Positions 1 to 7,827 of a stretch of 64,000 nt of DNA are shown here, piece after piece. The notes beneath the pieces are model-generated. The model had not been told where the DNA came from and did no database searches. It worked only from the letters and a program-made list of their open reading frames with translations. How positions within the stretch are numbered: the stretch's first letter is position 1; each line of letters begins with the position of its first letter. This DNA is from Armatimonadetes bacterium DC (GTDB taxonomy: Bacteria; Armatimonadota; Fimbriimonadia; Fimbriimonadales; GBS-DC), in NCBI GenBank assembly GCA_001442985.1, contig LDYB01000023.1:124001-188000 (forward strand), read 5' to 3'. The position numbers and the translations under genes are program-made.

Positions 1-1327
1 CGTCGTCCACTGTGCCATCGCCGTTCAGGTCGGCGGCGGTATCATTCGTGCCGAACGCGAACAGGACGGTCAGCAGATCAGCGTCATCCACACGCAGGTC
101 GGCGTTCGTGTCGCCGTTCGGCAGAACGACCGTGCCCAGGTCCACCGTGCCCGACACATTCACATTCGGGATGCGCACGCCCAGCCAGTGGGTCTCCGTG
201 CTGAAGCTCACGCCCGTAACGCAGAAGTTAGTCGGGCAGTTAAGCGTGAGGATGCTGGGCGAATAGATGGGACGCACCACGATGTCGTAAGTGCCTGCCT
301 CCACTTCGGGCGTGTCGATGGGGAAGTCGGGCCCAGCCGCTGTGGGCATGCTGAAGCGCGCGACGCGCTGCTTCGTGCCCGGGCGGTAGAAAATCACCTC
401 CACATTGGTGGGCGGTGTGGGAGAAGGCGCATCCGCGCACTGGGCTGTGCCGACCACCTTGCCCGAAGCCGCCGCTGAATTCCGGAAGCCCAGCACGCCA
501 TTATAGAGGGCAGGGGCATGGTAGCGGTTCCAGTCGGGCTGCGTGTTCCAAGGAGGTGAGTTGGCAAAAGGATCGTCCGCGCGGAAAGGCAGGTCGGTGT
601 TCAGGATGCGCTCGCAGGTGAAAGGCGCCACGGAAGTGTTGTAGCGGAAGCGCTGCCAACTGGCAGGCTGAATGGGGTTGCTCCCTGCGCTGCCCAGACC
701 GCGCGGCGAGTAGTAGAGATTCGGACCGCCCGGGGCGCCCATCGCCAGCGCTACATAAGAGTCCAGCCCTGCTGTGCTGTAGTCCTCATCGCCCACGATA
801 ATTGCAAAGTAGAGACCGGGTGGTAGCGTTACGCTCTGGTTCAGCGGGCTGGTGCGCAGGTAGAGAAAGGTGGTCGTGCCGCCATAATAGGTCAGAATGA
901 GGGTGTCGGAGGGATCGTTCGGCGGGTCGCCCGGATAATACCCAAGACTTGTGTGGAACAGAACATTATTCAAGTCCGGAATAGGATATCCGGCAGAATC
1001 GGTGGTCGCGCCTGTAATCCAGACACGGATCTCAGGCAGTCCTGTGGACAGGCTGGGTGCGTAACTGATCGAGTCAAAGGTAATCGTATTGTGGATACGG
1101 AAGGGAAAGGCGGTCCAGCGCGCAGGCAGCCCTGCACTGGCAACATCACCCGAAATAAAATAGAGGTAGTCAGCAGTAAGGGTGGGGCTGGCGCATGTAC
1201 CGCCTACTGTATACCACGAGTTCGCGGGGTTCCCTGCAAAGTAAACGAAGGGACCCTGAGCAGAGAGCCTGCCCGTCATCAACAGCGCCGTAAGTGCCAA
1301 CCCAACTACTGTCGCATGTCGCATCAT
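1..1327 (-). CDS. Secreted protein with dockerin-like repeat (3' end outside window)
   Basis: The frame is open from the start codon at 1327 down to base 1, so about 442 residues are visible and the C-terminus lies outside. It begins MMRHATVVGLALTALLM, a signal peptide ending near LSAQ, with AAGGAGG just upstream. The body is beta-rich with no family I recognise. The last visible part carries a calcium-loop repeat pair of dockerin type (NGDTNADLRVDDADLLTVLF, then DLNGDGTVDD running into the edge). The same tail occurs at 13666-15108 and 62188-63153. Export is well supported; a scaffold or surface-attachment role for the tail is inferred, since no cohesin is visible. Confidence 0.85.
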   Translation of the reverse strand, partial: MMRHATVVGLALTALLMTGRLSAQGPFVYFAGNPANSWYTVGGTCASPTLTADYLYFISGDVASAGLPARWTAFPFRIHNTITFDSISYAPSLSTGLPEIRVWITGATTDSAGYPIPDLNNVLFHTSLGYYPGDPPNDPSDTLILTYYGGTTTFLYLRTSPLNQSVTLPPGLYFAIIVGDEDYSTAGLDSYVALAMGAPGGPNLYYSPRGLGSAGSNPIQPASWQRFRYNTSVAPFTCERILNTDLPFRADDPFANSPPWNTQPDWNRYHAPALYNGVLGFRNSAAASGKVVGTAQCADAPSPTPPTNVEVIFYRPGTKQRVARFSMPTAAGPDFPIDTPEVEAGTYDIVVRPIYSPSILTLNCPTNFCVTGVSFSTETHWLGVRIPNVNVSGTVDLGTVVLPNGDTNADLRVDDADLLTVLFAFGTNDTAADLNGDGTVDD

Positions 1328-1354
1328 ATCGCACCTCCTTTTCAGGGTATCGAT

Positions 1355-1383
1355 ATTATAGCAAATTTCGGGGCGTTTGTCAA
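1355..1383 (-). promoter_or_regulatory. Consensus sigma-70 promoter for the dockerin-like gene
   Basis: On the minus strand TTGACA (1383-1378) and TATAAT (1360-1355) are separated by exactly 17 bp, with TG one base before the -10 (extended -10). The predicted start gives a short leader containing the AAGGAGG ribosome binding site of the gene at 1327. The same arrangement recurs at 10844-10872. Confidence 0.85.
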
Positions 1384-1475
1384 GGGGGTGGTAGACAATT
1401 CAGGGCAATTTCAGGTGATTTTCCCTCTAAAATGCCCTCTCACGCTGCTTGCCCACACAGGTATAATCCTTGCCG

Positions 1476-2456
1476 ATGGAAGCAACACTTCGAGTGGGCT
1501 TGATCGGCGCAGGCGGGATAGGACGCTATCTCGCCTATCAGGCAAAAGGGGTTTCGGAAATTACGCTCACAGGCGTGTACGATGCAAACCCGGAGTTGAC
1601 CCAATCGGCGGCGCAGGAGCTGGAAATCCCCGCCTATCCGACGCTTTCCGCTCTTCTGGAAGATGAAGGCGTTCAGGCGGTCATCGTGGCGACTCCGCCC
1701 TACACGCATCGGGAGTTATGTGAGCAGGCGCTACAGGCGGGCAAGCATGTGTTTCTGGAGAAGCCGATGGCGCTCTCGGTTGCCGACTGCGACGCGATTC
1801 TGCAGGCGGCGGAGCGAACTCAGCGGCGCGTGATGGTCGGACATGTGCTACGCCTGTTCCCCCTGTTCTATCAGGCGAAGCAGTGGCTGGATGCGGGCGT
1901 AATTGGCAAGCCGCTGGCGGTCGCCATCCGGCGCACGGGCAACGAACGCGAACTGTTCGCCAAAGGCTGGCGCGCCGATGTGCGCCAGAGCGGCGGACTG
2001 CTGATGGAAATGAATGTGCATGAGCTCGACTACCTGCGCTGGCTGCTGGGCACCGTGCGAGTAGTCGCCGCGCAGGGAATCCAGCCCTTCGCCGAGCCGA
2101 GCTTCATTCAACACTGGCACGCGCTGTTTGTCAGCGAAACAGGCGCCGTTGCCCAGATAGAAGCTGGCATGATAGACCCGCTTGGCACCTATCGCGTGTC
2201 CATTATCGGCGAGCAGGGCACGATTGAGCATACAGGCTTCGGGGGAACCGTGCGCTACAAAACCCACTCTGGCGAGGAGCAGACCATGACCCCTGAAGAG
2301 ATTAATACCCCCGAACCCTATCAGTGGGAGCTACGGCTGTTTGCACGCGGTGTGCTGTTCGGGGAACCACTGCCCTACGACGGCACGGATGGACGCGAGG
2401 CAGTCGCCCTCGCCGAAGCCTGCTTGCAAAAAATGAACACCCGGCAGGAATTTTGA
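1476..2456 (+). CDS. Gfo/Idh/MocA family NAD(P)-dependent oxidoreductase
   Basis: A 326-residue protein with an N-terminal Rossmann motif (VGLIGAGGIG) and the family signature LEKPMALS, followed by the C-terminal alpha/beta substrate domain. Members oxidise or reduce sugars, inositols or related polyols with NAD(P); the substrate cannot be read from the sequence. I chose ATG 1476 over the upstream TTG at 1470. TATAAT at 1462-1467 lies 8 bp before that ATG and there is no Shine-Dalgarno, which suggests a leaderless message. It is the first gene of a same-strand run with R2lox (42-bp gap), CARF and PIN genes. Confidence 0.88.
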   Translation: MEATLRVGLIGAGGIGRYLAYQAKGVSEITLTGVYDANPELTQSAAQELEIPAYPTLSALLEDEGVQAVIVATPPYTHRELCEQALQAGKHVFLEKPMALSVADCDAILQAAERTQRRVMVGHVLRLFPLFYQAKQWLDAGVIGKPLAVAIRRTGNERELFAKGWRADVRQSGGLLMEMNVHELDYLRWLLGTVRVVAAQGIQPFAEPSFIQHWHALFVSETGAVAQIEAGMIDPLGTYRVSIIGEQGTIEHTGFGGTVRYKTHSGEEQTMTPEEINTPEPYQWELRLFARGVLFGEPLPYDGTDGREAVALAEACLQKMNTRQEF

Positions 2457-2498
2457 CCGAACAGTCGTATTAAGCCCCCGACGAGGAGGTCTGAGACA

Positions 2499-3437
2499 AT
2501 GAAAACGCACAGCGAGTTTCTCACGACCAGCGCACGGGGGCTAAACCACAATCACCCCATGCTCAAAATGTTCCAGAAAGCCAAGAGATTGGGGGTTTGG
2601 GACCCCGCCGCGATTGACCTGTCTCAGGACCGCGAACACTGGCAAACCTTTACCGAACCGCAGAAAGACGCGACTTTGCGACTCATCTCGCTCTTTCAAG
2701 CAGGCGAGGAGAGCGTGACGCTGGACTTGCTTCCGCTCATTCAGGTGATTGCCGAAGAGGGGCGCCTTGAGGAGGAGATGTACCTCACCTCGTTCCTGTT
2801 TGAAGAAGCCAAGCATGTGGAGTTTATGAACCGCTTCCTGACCGAGGTGGCGGAGGTGCGCGGGGAAGACCTCTCGCGCTACCACACACCGTCCTATCGC
2901 GCCATTTTTTACGAGGCGTTGCCGCAGGCGATGCATCGGCTCACCTACGACCGCTCCCCCGTCGCGCAGGCAGAAGCCAGCGTGGTCTACAATATGATTG
3001 TGGAGGGCGTGCTGGCGGAAACGGGCTACTACGGCTTTTTCCAGGCGTATAAGCGTCAGCAGGTGATGCCGGGGCTGGTGCAGGGCATCGGTAAGATGAT
3101 GCAGGACGAGTCGCGCCATATCGCTTTTGGCGTCTACTTCCTCTCGCGCCTGATTGCCGAACATGGCGACCCCGTGTGGGAAGCGATTCAGAACAAGATG
3201 AACGAGCTGCTGCCTTACGCTGTGGGCGTGGTGCAGGAGGTCTTTCAGGCATACGAGCCTGAGATGCCGTTCGGACTGGAGATGGACGAGTTCATGAACT
3301 ATGCCATGACCCAGTTTATGCGTCGGGAGAATCGGCTGGCACGCGCCCGCACGCTGACGCTGGAACAGCTCTATCAGGAAACCGAACAAGCTGAAGCGGA
3401 GGCAGCCGAACTCACTCGCGGAATCGTGGAGGGATAG
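2499..3437 (+). CDS. R2-like ligand-binding oxidase (R2lox)
   Basis: A 312-residue ferritin-like helical protein of the R2lox branch of ribonucleotide reductase R2 homologues. Predicted Mn/Fe ligands are E70, E103, H106 (FEEAKHVEFM), E169 (IVEG), E204 and H207 (DESRHIAF). V73 and Y164 match the valine-tyrosine pair that forms an ether cross-link in characterised R2lox proteins. The family binds a long-chain fatty acid and does two-electron oxidation chemistry; its physiological role is unknown. A clear GAGGAGG site precedes ATG 2499. The CARF gene starts 3 bp after its stop codon, so the genes are probably co-transcribed. Confidence 0.88.
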   Translation: MKTHSEFLTTSARGLNHNHPMLKMFQKAKRLGVWDPAAIDLSQDREHWQTFTEPQKDATLRLISLFQAGEESVTLDLLPLIQVIAEEGRLEEEMYLTSFLFEEAKHVEFMNRFLTEVAEVRGEDLSRYHTPSYRAIFYEALPQAMHRLTYDRSPVAQAEASVVYNMIVEGVLAETGYYGFFQAYKRQQVMPGLVQGIGKMMQDESRHIAFGVYFLSRLIAEHGDPVWEAIQNKMNELLPYAVGVVQEVFQAYEPEMPFGLEMDEFMNYAMTQFMRRENRLARARTLTLEQLYQETEQAEAEAAELTRGIVEG

Positions 3438-3440
3438 GCG

Positions 3441-3947
3441 ATGCACGCCCAAACTCCTGTGCGCCGCGTGTGGGTGTCGGTTGTGGGCTGGAGTCCGATG
3501 GCGGTCATCAACACCCTGTGGGGCGCGTGCGAGCAGGGAATTGTGCCCACGCACCTGATTCTGCTGGCTTCGGAAGACAAGCCCGAAGTGCAGAAAAGCA
3601 TCCGAATCGTAGAGAAGTACGCACGCGCCCTCTTAGCCCAGTTCGGCGTGCCAGACCCCAAGATGGAGACTCGTAGCATCGACGAAGACGACCTCAAGGG
3701 GTTCTGGGAGACCCTGAAGCAGGTGATGGCGCAGCTCAAAAACAGCGGCGACCGTATAGTGCTGGACATCACGGCGGGCAGGAAGTATATGTCCGCACTC
3801 GGAATGGCGCTTGGACGCTGGGGGAATATTGGGCTGGAAAAGTTGTACTATACCCATCTCTATGACCAGCGGTATACCGATGTTCCCTACCCCCTCATCC
3901 CTCGCCACCAGCACCGCCTGTACGACCTGCTGGAGACTTTCCAATGA
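3441..3947 (+). CDS. Stand-alone CARF-domain protein (cyclic oligonucleotide sensor or ring nuclease)
   Basis: A 168-residue Rossmann-like protein. The N-terminal strand and turn VWVSVVGWSP followed by a helix with INTL, and the later motif D109-I-T-A-G-R-K115-YMSA, are the two ligand-site motifs of CARF domains. CARF proteins bind cyclic oligoadenylates made by type III CRISPR complexes; small single-domain members of about this size include Crn1-type ring nucleases. No effector domain is fused and no CRISPR locus is in the window. Its TGA overlaps the ATG of the next gene (ATGA), so the two are translationally coupled. Possible roles are sensor subunit for the PIN protein, or ligand-degrading off-switch. 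Fold is fairly sure; ligand unknown. Confidence 0.72.
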   Translation: MHAQTPVRRVWVSVVGWSPMAVINTLWGACEQGIVPTHLILLASEDKPEVQKSIRIVEKYARALLAQFGVPDPKMETRSIDEDDLKGFWETLKQVMAQLKNSGDRIVLDITAGRKYMSALGMALGRWGNIGLEKLYYTHLYDQRYTDVPYPLIPRHQHRLYDLLETFQ

Positions 3948-5017
3948 TTCGGATTGCCGAACGCCATCTGATGGCGCTGCTGAATCGGCTGGGCGACCGC
4001 GTGGAGGTTCGGGCGCCCCTGCTTCAGGACGCCAGGCTGTTCACGCTGGATCTCTCGCAGGCGCAGGCAATAATTGAGCAGGTAATTTCGGACTCGGAGT
4101 ACGGCTCGAAAGTCCCCCGAATCCGCAAGGAAGAGACCTATTCTCAGGAGATTGCCTCAGAAATCCCCCTCTACACGCGCCTGCGGGACTGCTTCGTGGC
4201 GTCGGGAGTGATTCGCCCCAACAATTGGGAGGAGATTAACCAATTGCTAACTGATGCGCGTCGTTCTAACCCTGCCCGCGGCGGCGATATTTACTATTTC
4301 GCCTTTGACAATAACGCCGTTCGCAATCGCGTTTACTCGCTGTATCTCAAGCCTCGTCACCGAGGGCATCCAGAGCCGAACCTGGTTCTATCGGAAATCG
4401 TGCGACAGGAGCTGGATTTGCGTGAGGGCAAAATAGGGGGCAAGTTCCTGAAGGCTTTCAGCAGCGCGTTTCCGGGCGTTGGGATTGAGGACATGTTCAG
4501 TAATCAAAACCGTCTGCAAGACCGCTTGCGCCTGCTGGCGCTGGCAGAATGGAGCGCGATGCAACGCGCAGGCAACTTTCAGTCCGTAGGCTCCAAAGTG
4601 CGGCGACGCCTGGAGGATTGGGATGGGCGTATTCTGGATTCCTGCGAGCGCTTTGCCAAGCATGCAGGGCGCAAGGTGGTCCTGCTCAGCAGCGACAATG
4701 AGCTGATTCAGCGGAGCTGCGGACTGCGGAATCTGATCCCCTGCCTGATATCCTATCCCCCTTTGCAAGCGACGGAATACGAGGCAGAGTGGGAGTGCGT
4801 CCGCCGTCTGCTCTATCATCTCGCGGTGGTGTACGGGCGAATTGATTTGAGGCTGAACAACGGCACCTGCGTGCGCCTCTACGGCGTCTGGAAACAAAAA
4901 GGCTCGCCCGATTGGGACAAGGAGCGAGTCAAGGTTAGGGTGGAACCTTCCGGTACGCTGCTGGAAACGGCTCTGAAACGCACGCTGGCGGTTCTGGAAG
5001 CAGTGGGTGAAGCGTGA
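3944..5017 (+). CDS. PIN-like nuclease candidate coupled to CARF protein
   Basis: A 357-residue protein that I do not recognise at full length. Its middle part has the acidic spacing of a PIN RNase: D122 (YYFAFDNNAVRNRVYS), E151 (LSEIVRQEL), an acidic residue near D228-D232 and D251 (VVLLSSDNELIQRS). The first ~110 residues and the C-terminal ~90 residues have no recognised domain; the latter could bind RNA or the CARF partner. It overlaps the CARF stop codon by 4 bp. The simplest reading is an effector RNase controlled by the CARF protein. PIN assignment is moderately confident; function in defence is inferred. Confidence 0.6.
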   Translation: MIRIAERHLMALLNRLGDRVEVRAPLLQDARLFTLDLSQAQAIIEQVISDSEYGSKVPRIRKEETYSQEIASEIPLYTRLRDCFVASGVIRPNNWEEINQLLTDARRSNPARGGDIYYFAFDNNAVRNRVYSLYLKPRHRGHPEPNLVLSEIVRQELDLREGKIGGKFLKAFSSAFPGVGIEDMFSNQNRLQDRLRLLALAEWSAMQRAGNFQSVGSKVRRRLEDWDGRILDSCERFAKHAGRKVVLLSSDNELIQRSCGLRNLIPCLISYPPLQATEYEAEWECVRRLLYHLAVVYGRIDLRLNNGTCVRLYGVWKQKGSPDWDKERVKVRVEPSGTLLETALKRTLAVLEAVGEA

Positions 5018-5029
5018 GAATCTCTGCAA

Positions 5030-5345
5030 TTCGCGTGTGAGTTTAGACGGGTGAACCTGCTCTGTCGCAAAGATACCTTCTGGAACCCACGATGCCCCAA
5101 AAGAGCGACGGCTAAAGCCGTTCCTATGAAACGAAGCCGACCTGCGTCGGCTGAGAAAGCCAGCGGAGGCTGGCTTTGTTTAGTAGGAACGGCTTTAGCC
5201 GTCAGGGCACAGGTTCCAGGACGACACGCCCGTCAAAAAGCCTCTCCCTAAGACCTGAAGGAAGGGGTCTCGGAGCGCTCACGCCCCTATCCTTGCAACA
5301 GAACAGCTTCAACCGTCTGGCACAAAGGCTTTACGAGAGTTAAGT
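5030..5345. repeat. Modular palindromic intergenic repeat, copy A
   Basis: The 442-bp gap 5018-5459 has no gene. It shares blocks with copies at 16961-17290 and 63220-63429, for example AGACGGGTGAACC, CCTATGAAACGAAGCC, and the long block from AGGGCACAGGTTCCA through CATCCTTGCAACAGA. Inside it a 20-bp perfect inverted repeat (GACGGCTAAAGCCGTTCCTA at 5107-5126; complement at 5184-5203) flanks two smaller hairpins, GCCGAC/GTCGGC and AGCCAGC/GCTGGCT. No terminal inverted repeat is clear in this copy. Confidence 0.75.
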
Positions 5346-5459
5346 AGCCCATAAGGCACGCCTTCTCGACACCGCCTGCCGTGTGCGCCCTCCGAACCGT
5401 GTGGAGCAATCAGCAGGGATTTCGCACCGCAGCACGAAGCGATAGGCAGGAGGTCAACG

Positions 5460-6425
5460 ATGAAAGTTGTGGCGGTCTTACCCCCTTCGGAGCAGGTTCA
5501 GGCGCAGATAGCGATGGTGCGGGCGCTATTTCCCGGACACACCGTAGAGTTAGCCACCAGCGCCGACGAGCTGGAACCCCACCTTGCGGACTGCGAAGCG
5601 CTGATTTCCACCGCGTTCACCCCGATTACCCGCGCGATGCTGGAAAAAGCGCCGCGCCTGCGCTTCATTCAGGTAGCGGGCGTGGGCGTGGATCACATTG
5701 ACCTGGACGCCGCGCGGGAGCTGGGCATCACCGTCGCCGCCGTTACGGGCGCGAACACGGTCAGCGTCGCCGAGCATGTGGTGATGGTCGCGCTGGCGAT
5801 GATGCGCGGTCTCATCCCCGCCCACAACATGCTGGCGCGAGGCGAATGGTCGCTCCCCTACTGGATTGCGCACGCTCGCGATTTGCAAGGTAAAACCGTG
5901 GGGATTATCGGCATGGGACGCATCGGGCGCGAGGTGGCAGCGCGGTTGCTTCCCTTCGGCGTCACCACATTTTATTACGATGTGAACCCGCTCCCGCCAG
6001 AGCAAGAAGAGGCGCTGGGGGCAACCTATCTGGAGCTGGATGCCCTCTTGCCCGAATGCGATGTCATCACGCTCCATATGCCCCTGACCCCCGAAACCCG
6101 CGGGATGTTCAACAAAGAGCGCCTCCAGCGGATGAAACACGGCGCGTTTTTGATTAACACCGCGCGCGCCGAGCTGGTGGACACCGACGCGCTGGTGGAA
6201 GCGCTTCAGGGGCATCTGGGCGGCGCCGCCATCGATGTGTTCCACCCCGAACCGCCGCCGCCTGACCATCCCCTGCTGAAACTGCCGAATGTGATTCTCA
6301 CCCCCCATGGCGCGGGCGTAACGCAGGAAGCGCAACAGCGCATCGCGCAGGGCGTGATTCAGAACATGCTCCGCTTTCTGGAGGGGCGCCCGCTGGCGGA
6401 TGTGGTGGTGGAAGGCAGCCGCTAA
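5460..6425 (+). CDS. D-isomer-specific 2-hydroxyacid dehydrogenase
   Basis: A 321-residue member of the phosphoglycerate/hydroxypyruvate dehydrogenase family. The catalytic domain is split around an inserted NAD-binding domain with GMGRIG near residue 155. Catalytic residues are visible as the Arg of NTARAELVD, the Glu of DVFHPEPP and the His of LTPHGAG. It would reduce a 2-keto acid or oxidise a D-2-hydroxyacid with NAD(P); it lacks the ACT/serine-binding extensions of biosynthetic SerA. AGGAGG precedes ATG 5460. The next gene follows within about 15 bp, so an operon with the propeller protein and GH116 enzyme is likely. Confidence 0.88.
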   Translation: MKVVAVLPPSEQVQAQIAMVRALFPGHTVELATSADELEPHLADCEALISTAFTPITRAMLEKAPRLRFIQVAGVGVDHIDLDAARELGITVAAVTGANTVSVAEHVVMVALAMMRGLIPAHNMLARGEWSLPYWIAHARDLQGKTVGIIGMGRIGREVAARLLPFGVTTFYYDVNPLPPEQEEALGATYLELDALLPECDVITLHMPLTPETRGMFNKERLQRMKHGAFLINTARAELVDTDALVEALQGHLGGAAIDVFHPEPPPPDHPLLKLPNVILTPHGAGVTQEAQQRIAQGVIQNMLRFLEGRPLADVVVEGSR

Positions 6426-6440
6426 GAGGAGGTGAAGCCT

Positions 6441-7826
6441 GTGCGCCGTGAAGCGATTCTGGTGCTTTTAATCGTTGCGCTCCTCGCTATCGCCATCGGG
6501 ATGTGGCAGGGATACTCGTCCCCCAGACAAAGGGTGCGCGAGCTGGTGCCGATGGAATCGGGCGCGCTCTCCTTACTGACCCCTCAACTGGTCGCAGACG
6601 GCACCATCACCGCATACGCATGGCATCCAGACGGGCGCTACTTGCTCTGCGCTTCGCTGAACATGAAAAGGTTCGACGCACAGTCGCGTCAGGCGGTCAT
6701 GGAGAGCGCACTCTGGCTCTGGGACCAGAAAGAGCTGCGTCGCACGCGCATGTGGCATCAAACCTGGCGCGTGCAGGGCGACCGCATCGACTTCGAAATT
6801 TTGCGAACGATAGCGTGGAGCGCCACCACGCCCGAAGCGCTGATTCTGATACAGTCTCGTGAAGAGGAGGGGTGGGTTTCGCGAGTGTACTATCTGAATG
6901 CCGCAACACGCAACTGGCGCGCAATTGCCCATGGCGACTTCAGGGAAGTGGACGCCCACCCGAAACTGCCCTACTGGCTGGTCTCTGGGGGCGTGCAAAC
7001 ACCGCCGCTGGTGGTGGCGCGTAATGGGCAGGTGGCGCCCCTGCTTGTGCCCCCTCCGCATGCCGCCTTCCGGCTATCAGGCTGGGAGCCAGAGCAGCCG
7101 ATTGCGTACTGTACCCACACGATTCAGGTTTCCCCTGGCGAAGACGAAGCGGGGGAGATCGTGCGCAATTTAGCGGTAGACCTGCACCAGAAAACCATCA
7201 CTGAAATCCCGCAACTCCCCAAGCGCATGGTGAATCGCTATGACACCCTGTGGAGGCGTACCATATTACCCACGGAGGCAGATACGCTCTCTATTGTACA
7301 GGAACCCATCCCTGCCAAACCGCCTGAAGTGTTACGAAAGCCGCGCCTGACATGGCTGGTGAGCAAAGCGGGCGAGCGGCACTACCGCTACCTGCTGGGC
7401 GAGAATCTTCTGCATGCCTCCTTCACGCCTAAAAAAGAGGCGCTCTTTTATATCCGTCGCGAAGGTGCGTTCGTGGTTCCGCTGGTGAAGGTCTCTACCA
7501 GCATCCCCGACGAGCAATTGCGGGAGCAACTGATGAGTCAGGCGAAACAGATCGGGCTTGCGCTCCTGATGTATGTTCAGGACTACGATGAGATTTTTCC
7601 TCCCGCTGATCAGGACTTCGCTTCTTTGCTGACGCCGTACACACGCGACGCGTCCATCTTCCAGAACCCTGAAACAGGAGTGTCTTTCGTGTACCTGCTG
7701 GACACCACGCCGCTTTCCCAGATTGAGAACCCTGCTGCAACACTTGTCGGCTATTTCGAAGCGCCGGGCGGGCGTGTGGTGGTCTATGCTGACGGACATG
7801 TGAAGTGGGTGCCCGATAGGAAGTAG
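6441..7826 (+). CDS. Membrane-anchored propeller-like protein with DUF1559-like C-terminus
   Basis: About 461 residues. An N-terminal segment (AILVLLIVALLAIAIGMW) is one membrane anchor or uncleaved signal. The centre looks like repeated beta blades (AYAWHPDGRYLLCAS and similar WD/TolB-like turns). The last ~100 residues, from SQAKQIGLALLMYVQDYDE to VVYADGHVKWV, resemble the pseudopilin-like DUF1559 module found alone at 15121-15954. GTG 6441 is chosen because AGAGGAGG lies 8 bp upstream; an in-frame GTG at 6432 overlaps that site. Function unknown; probably periplasmic. Gap to the GH116 gene is 1 bp. Confidence 0.75.
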   Translation: MRREAILVLLIVALLAIAIGMWQGYSSPRQRVRELVPMESGALSLLTPQLVADGTITAYAWHPDGRYLLCASLNMKRFDAQSRQAVMESALWLWDQKELRRTRMWHQTWRVQGDRIDFEILRTIAWSATTPEALILIQSREEEGWVSRVYYLNAATRNWRAIAHGDFREVDAHPKLPYWLVSGGVQTPPLVVARNGQVAPLLVPPPHAAFRLSGWEPEQPIAYCTHTIQVSPGEDEAGEIVRNLAVDLHQKTITEIPQLPKRMVNRYDTLWRRTILPTEADTLSIVQEPIPAKPPEVLRKPRLTWLVSKAGERHYRYLLGENLLHASFTPKKEALFYIRREGAFVVPLVKVSTSIPDEQLREQLMSQAKQIGLALLMYVQDYDEIFPPADQDFASLLTPYTRDASIFQNPETGVSFVYLLDTTPLSQIENPAATLVGYFEAPGGRVVVYADGHVKWVPDRK

Positions 7827-7827
7827 C

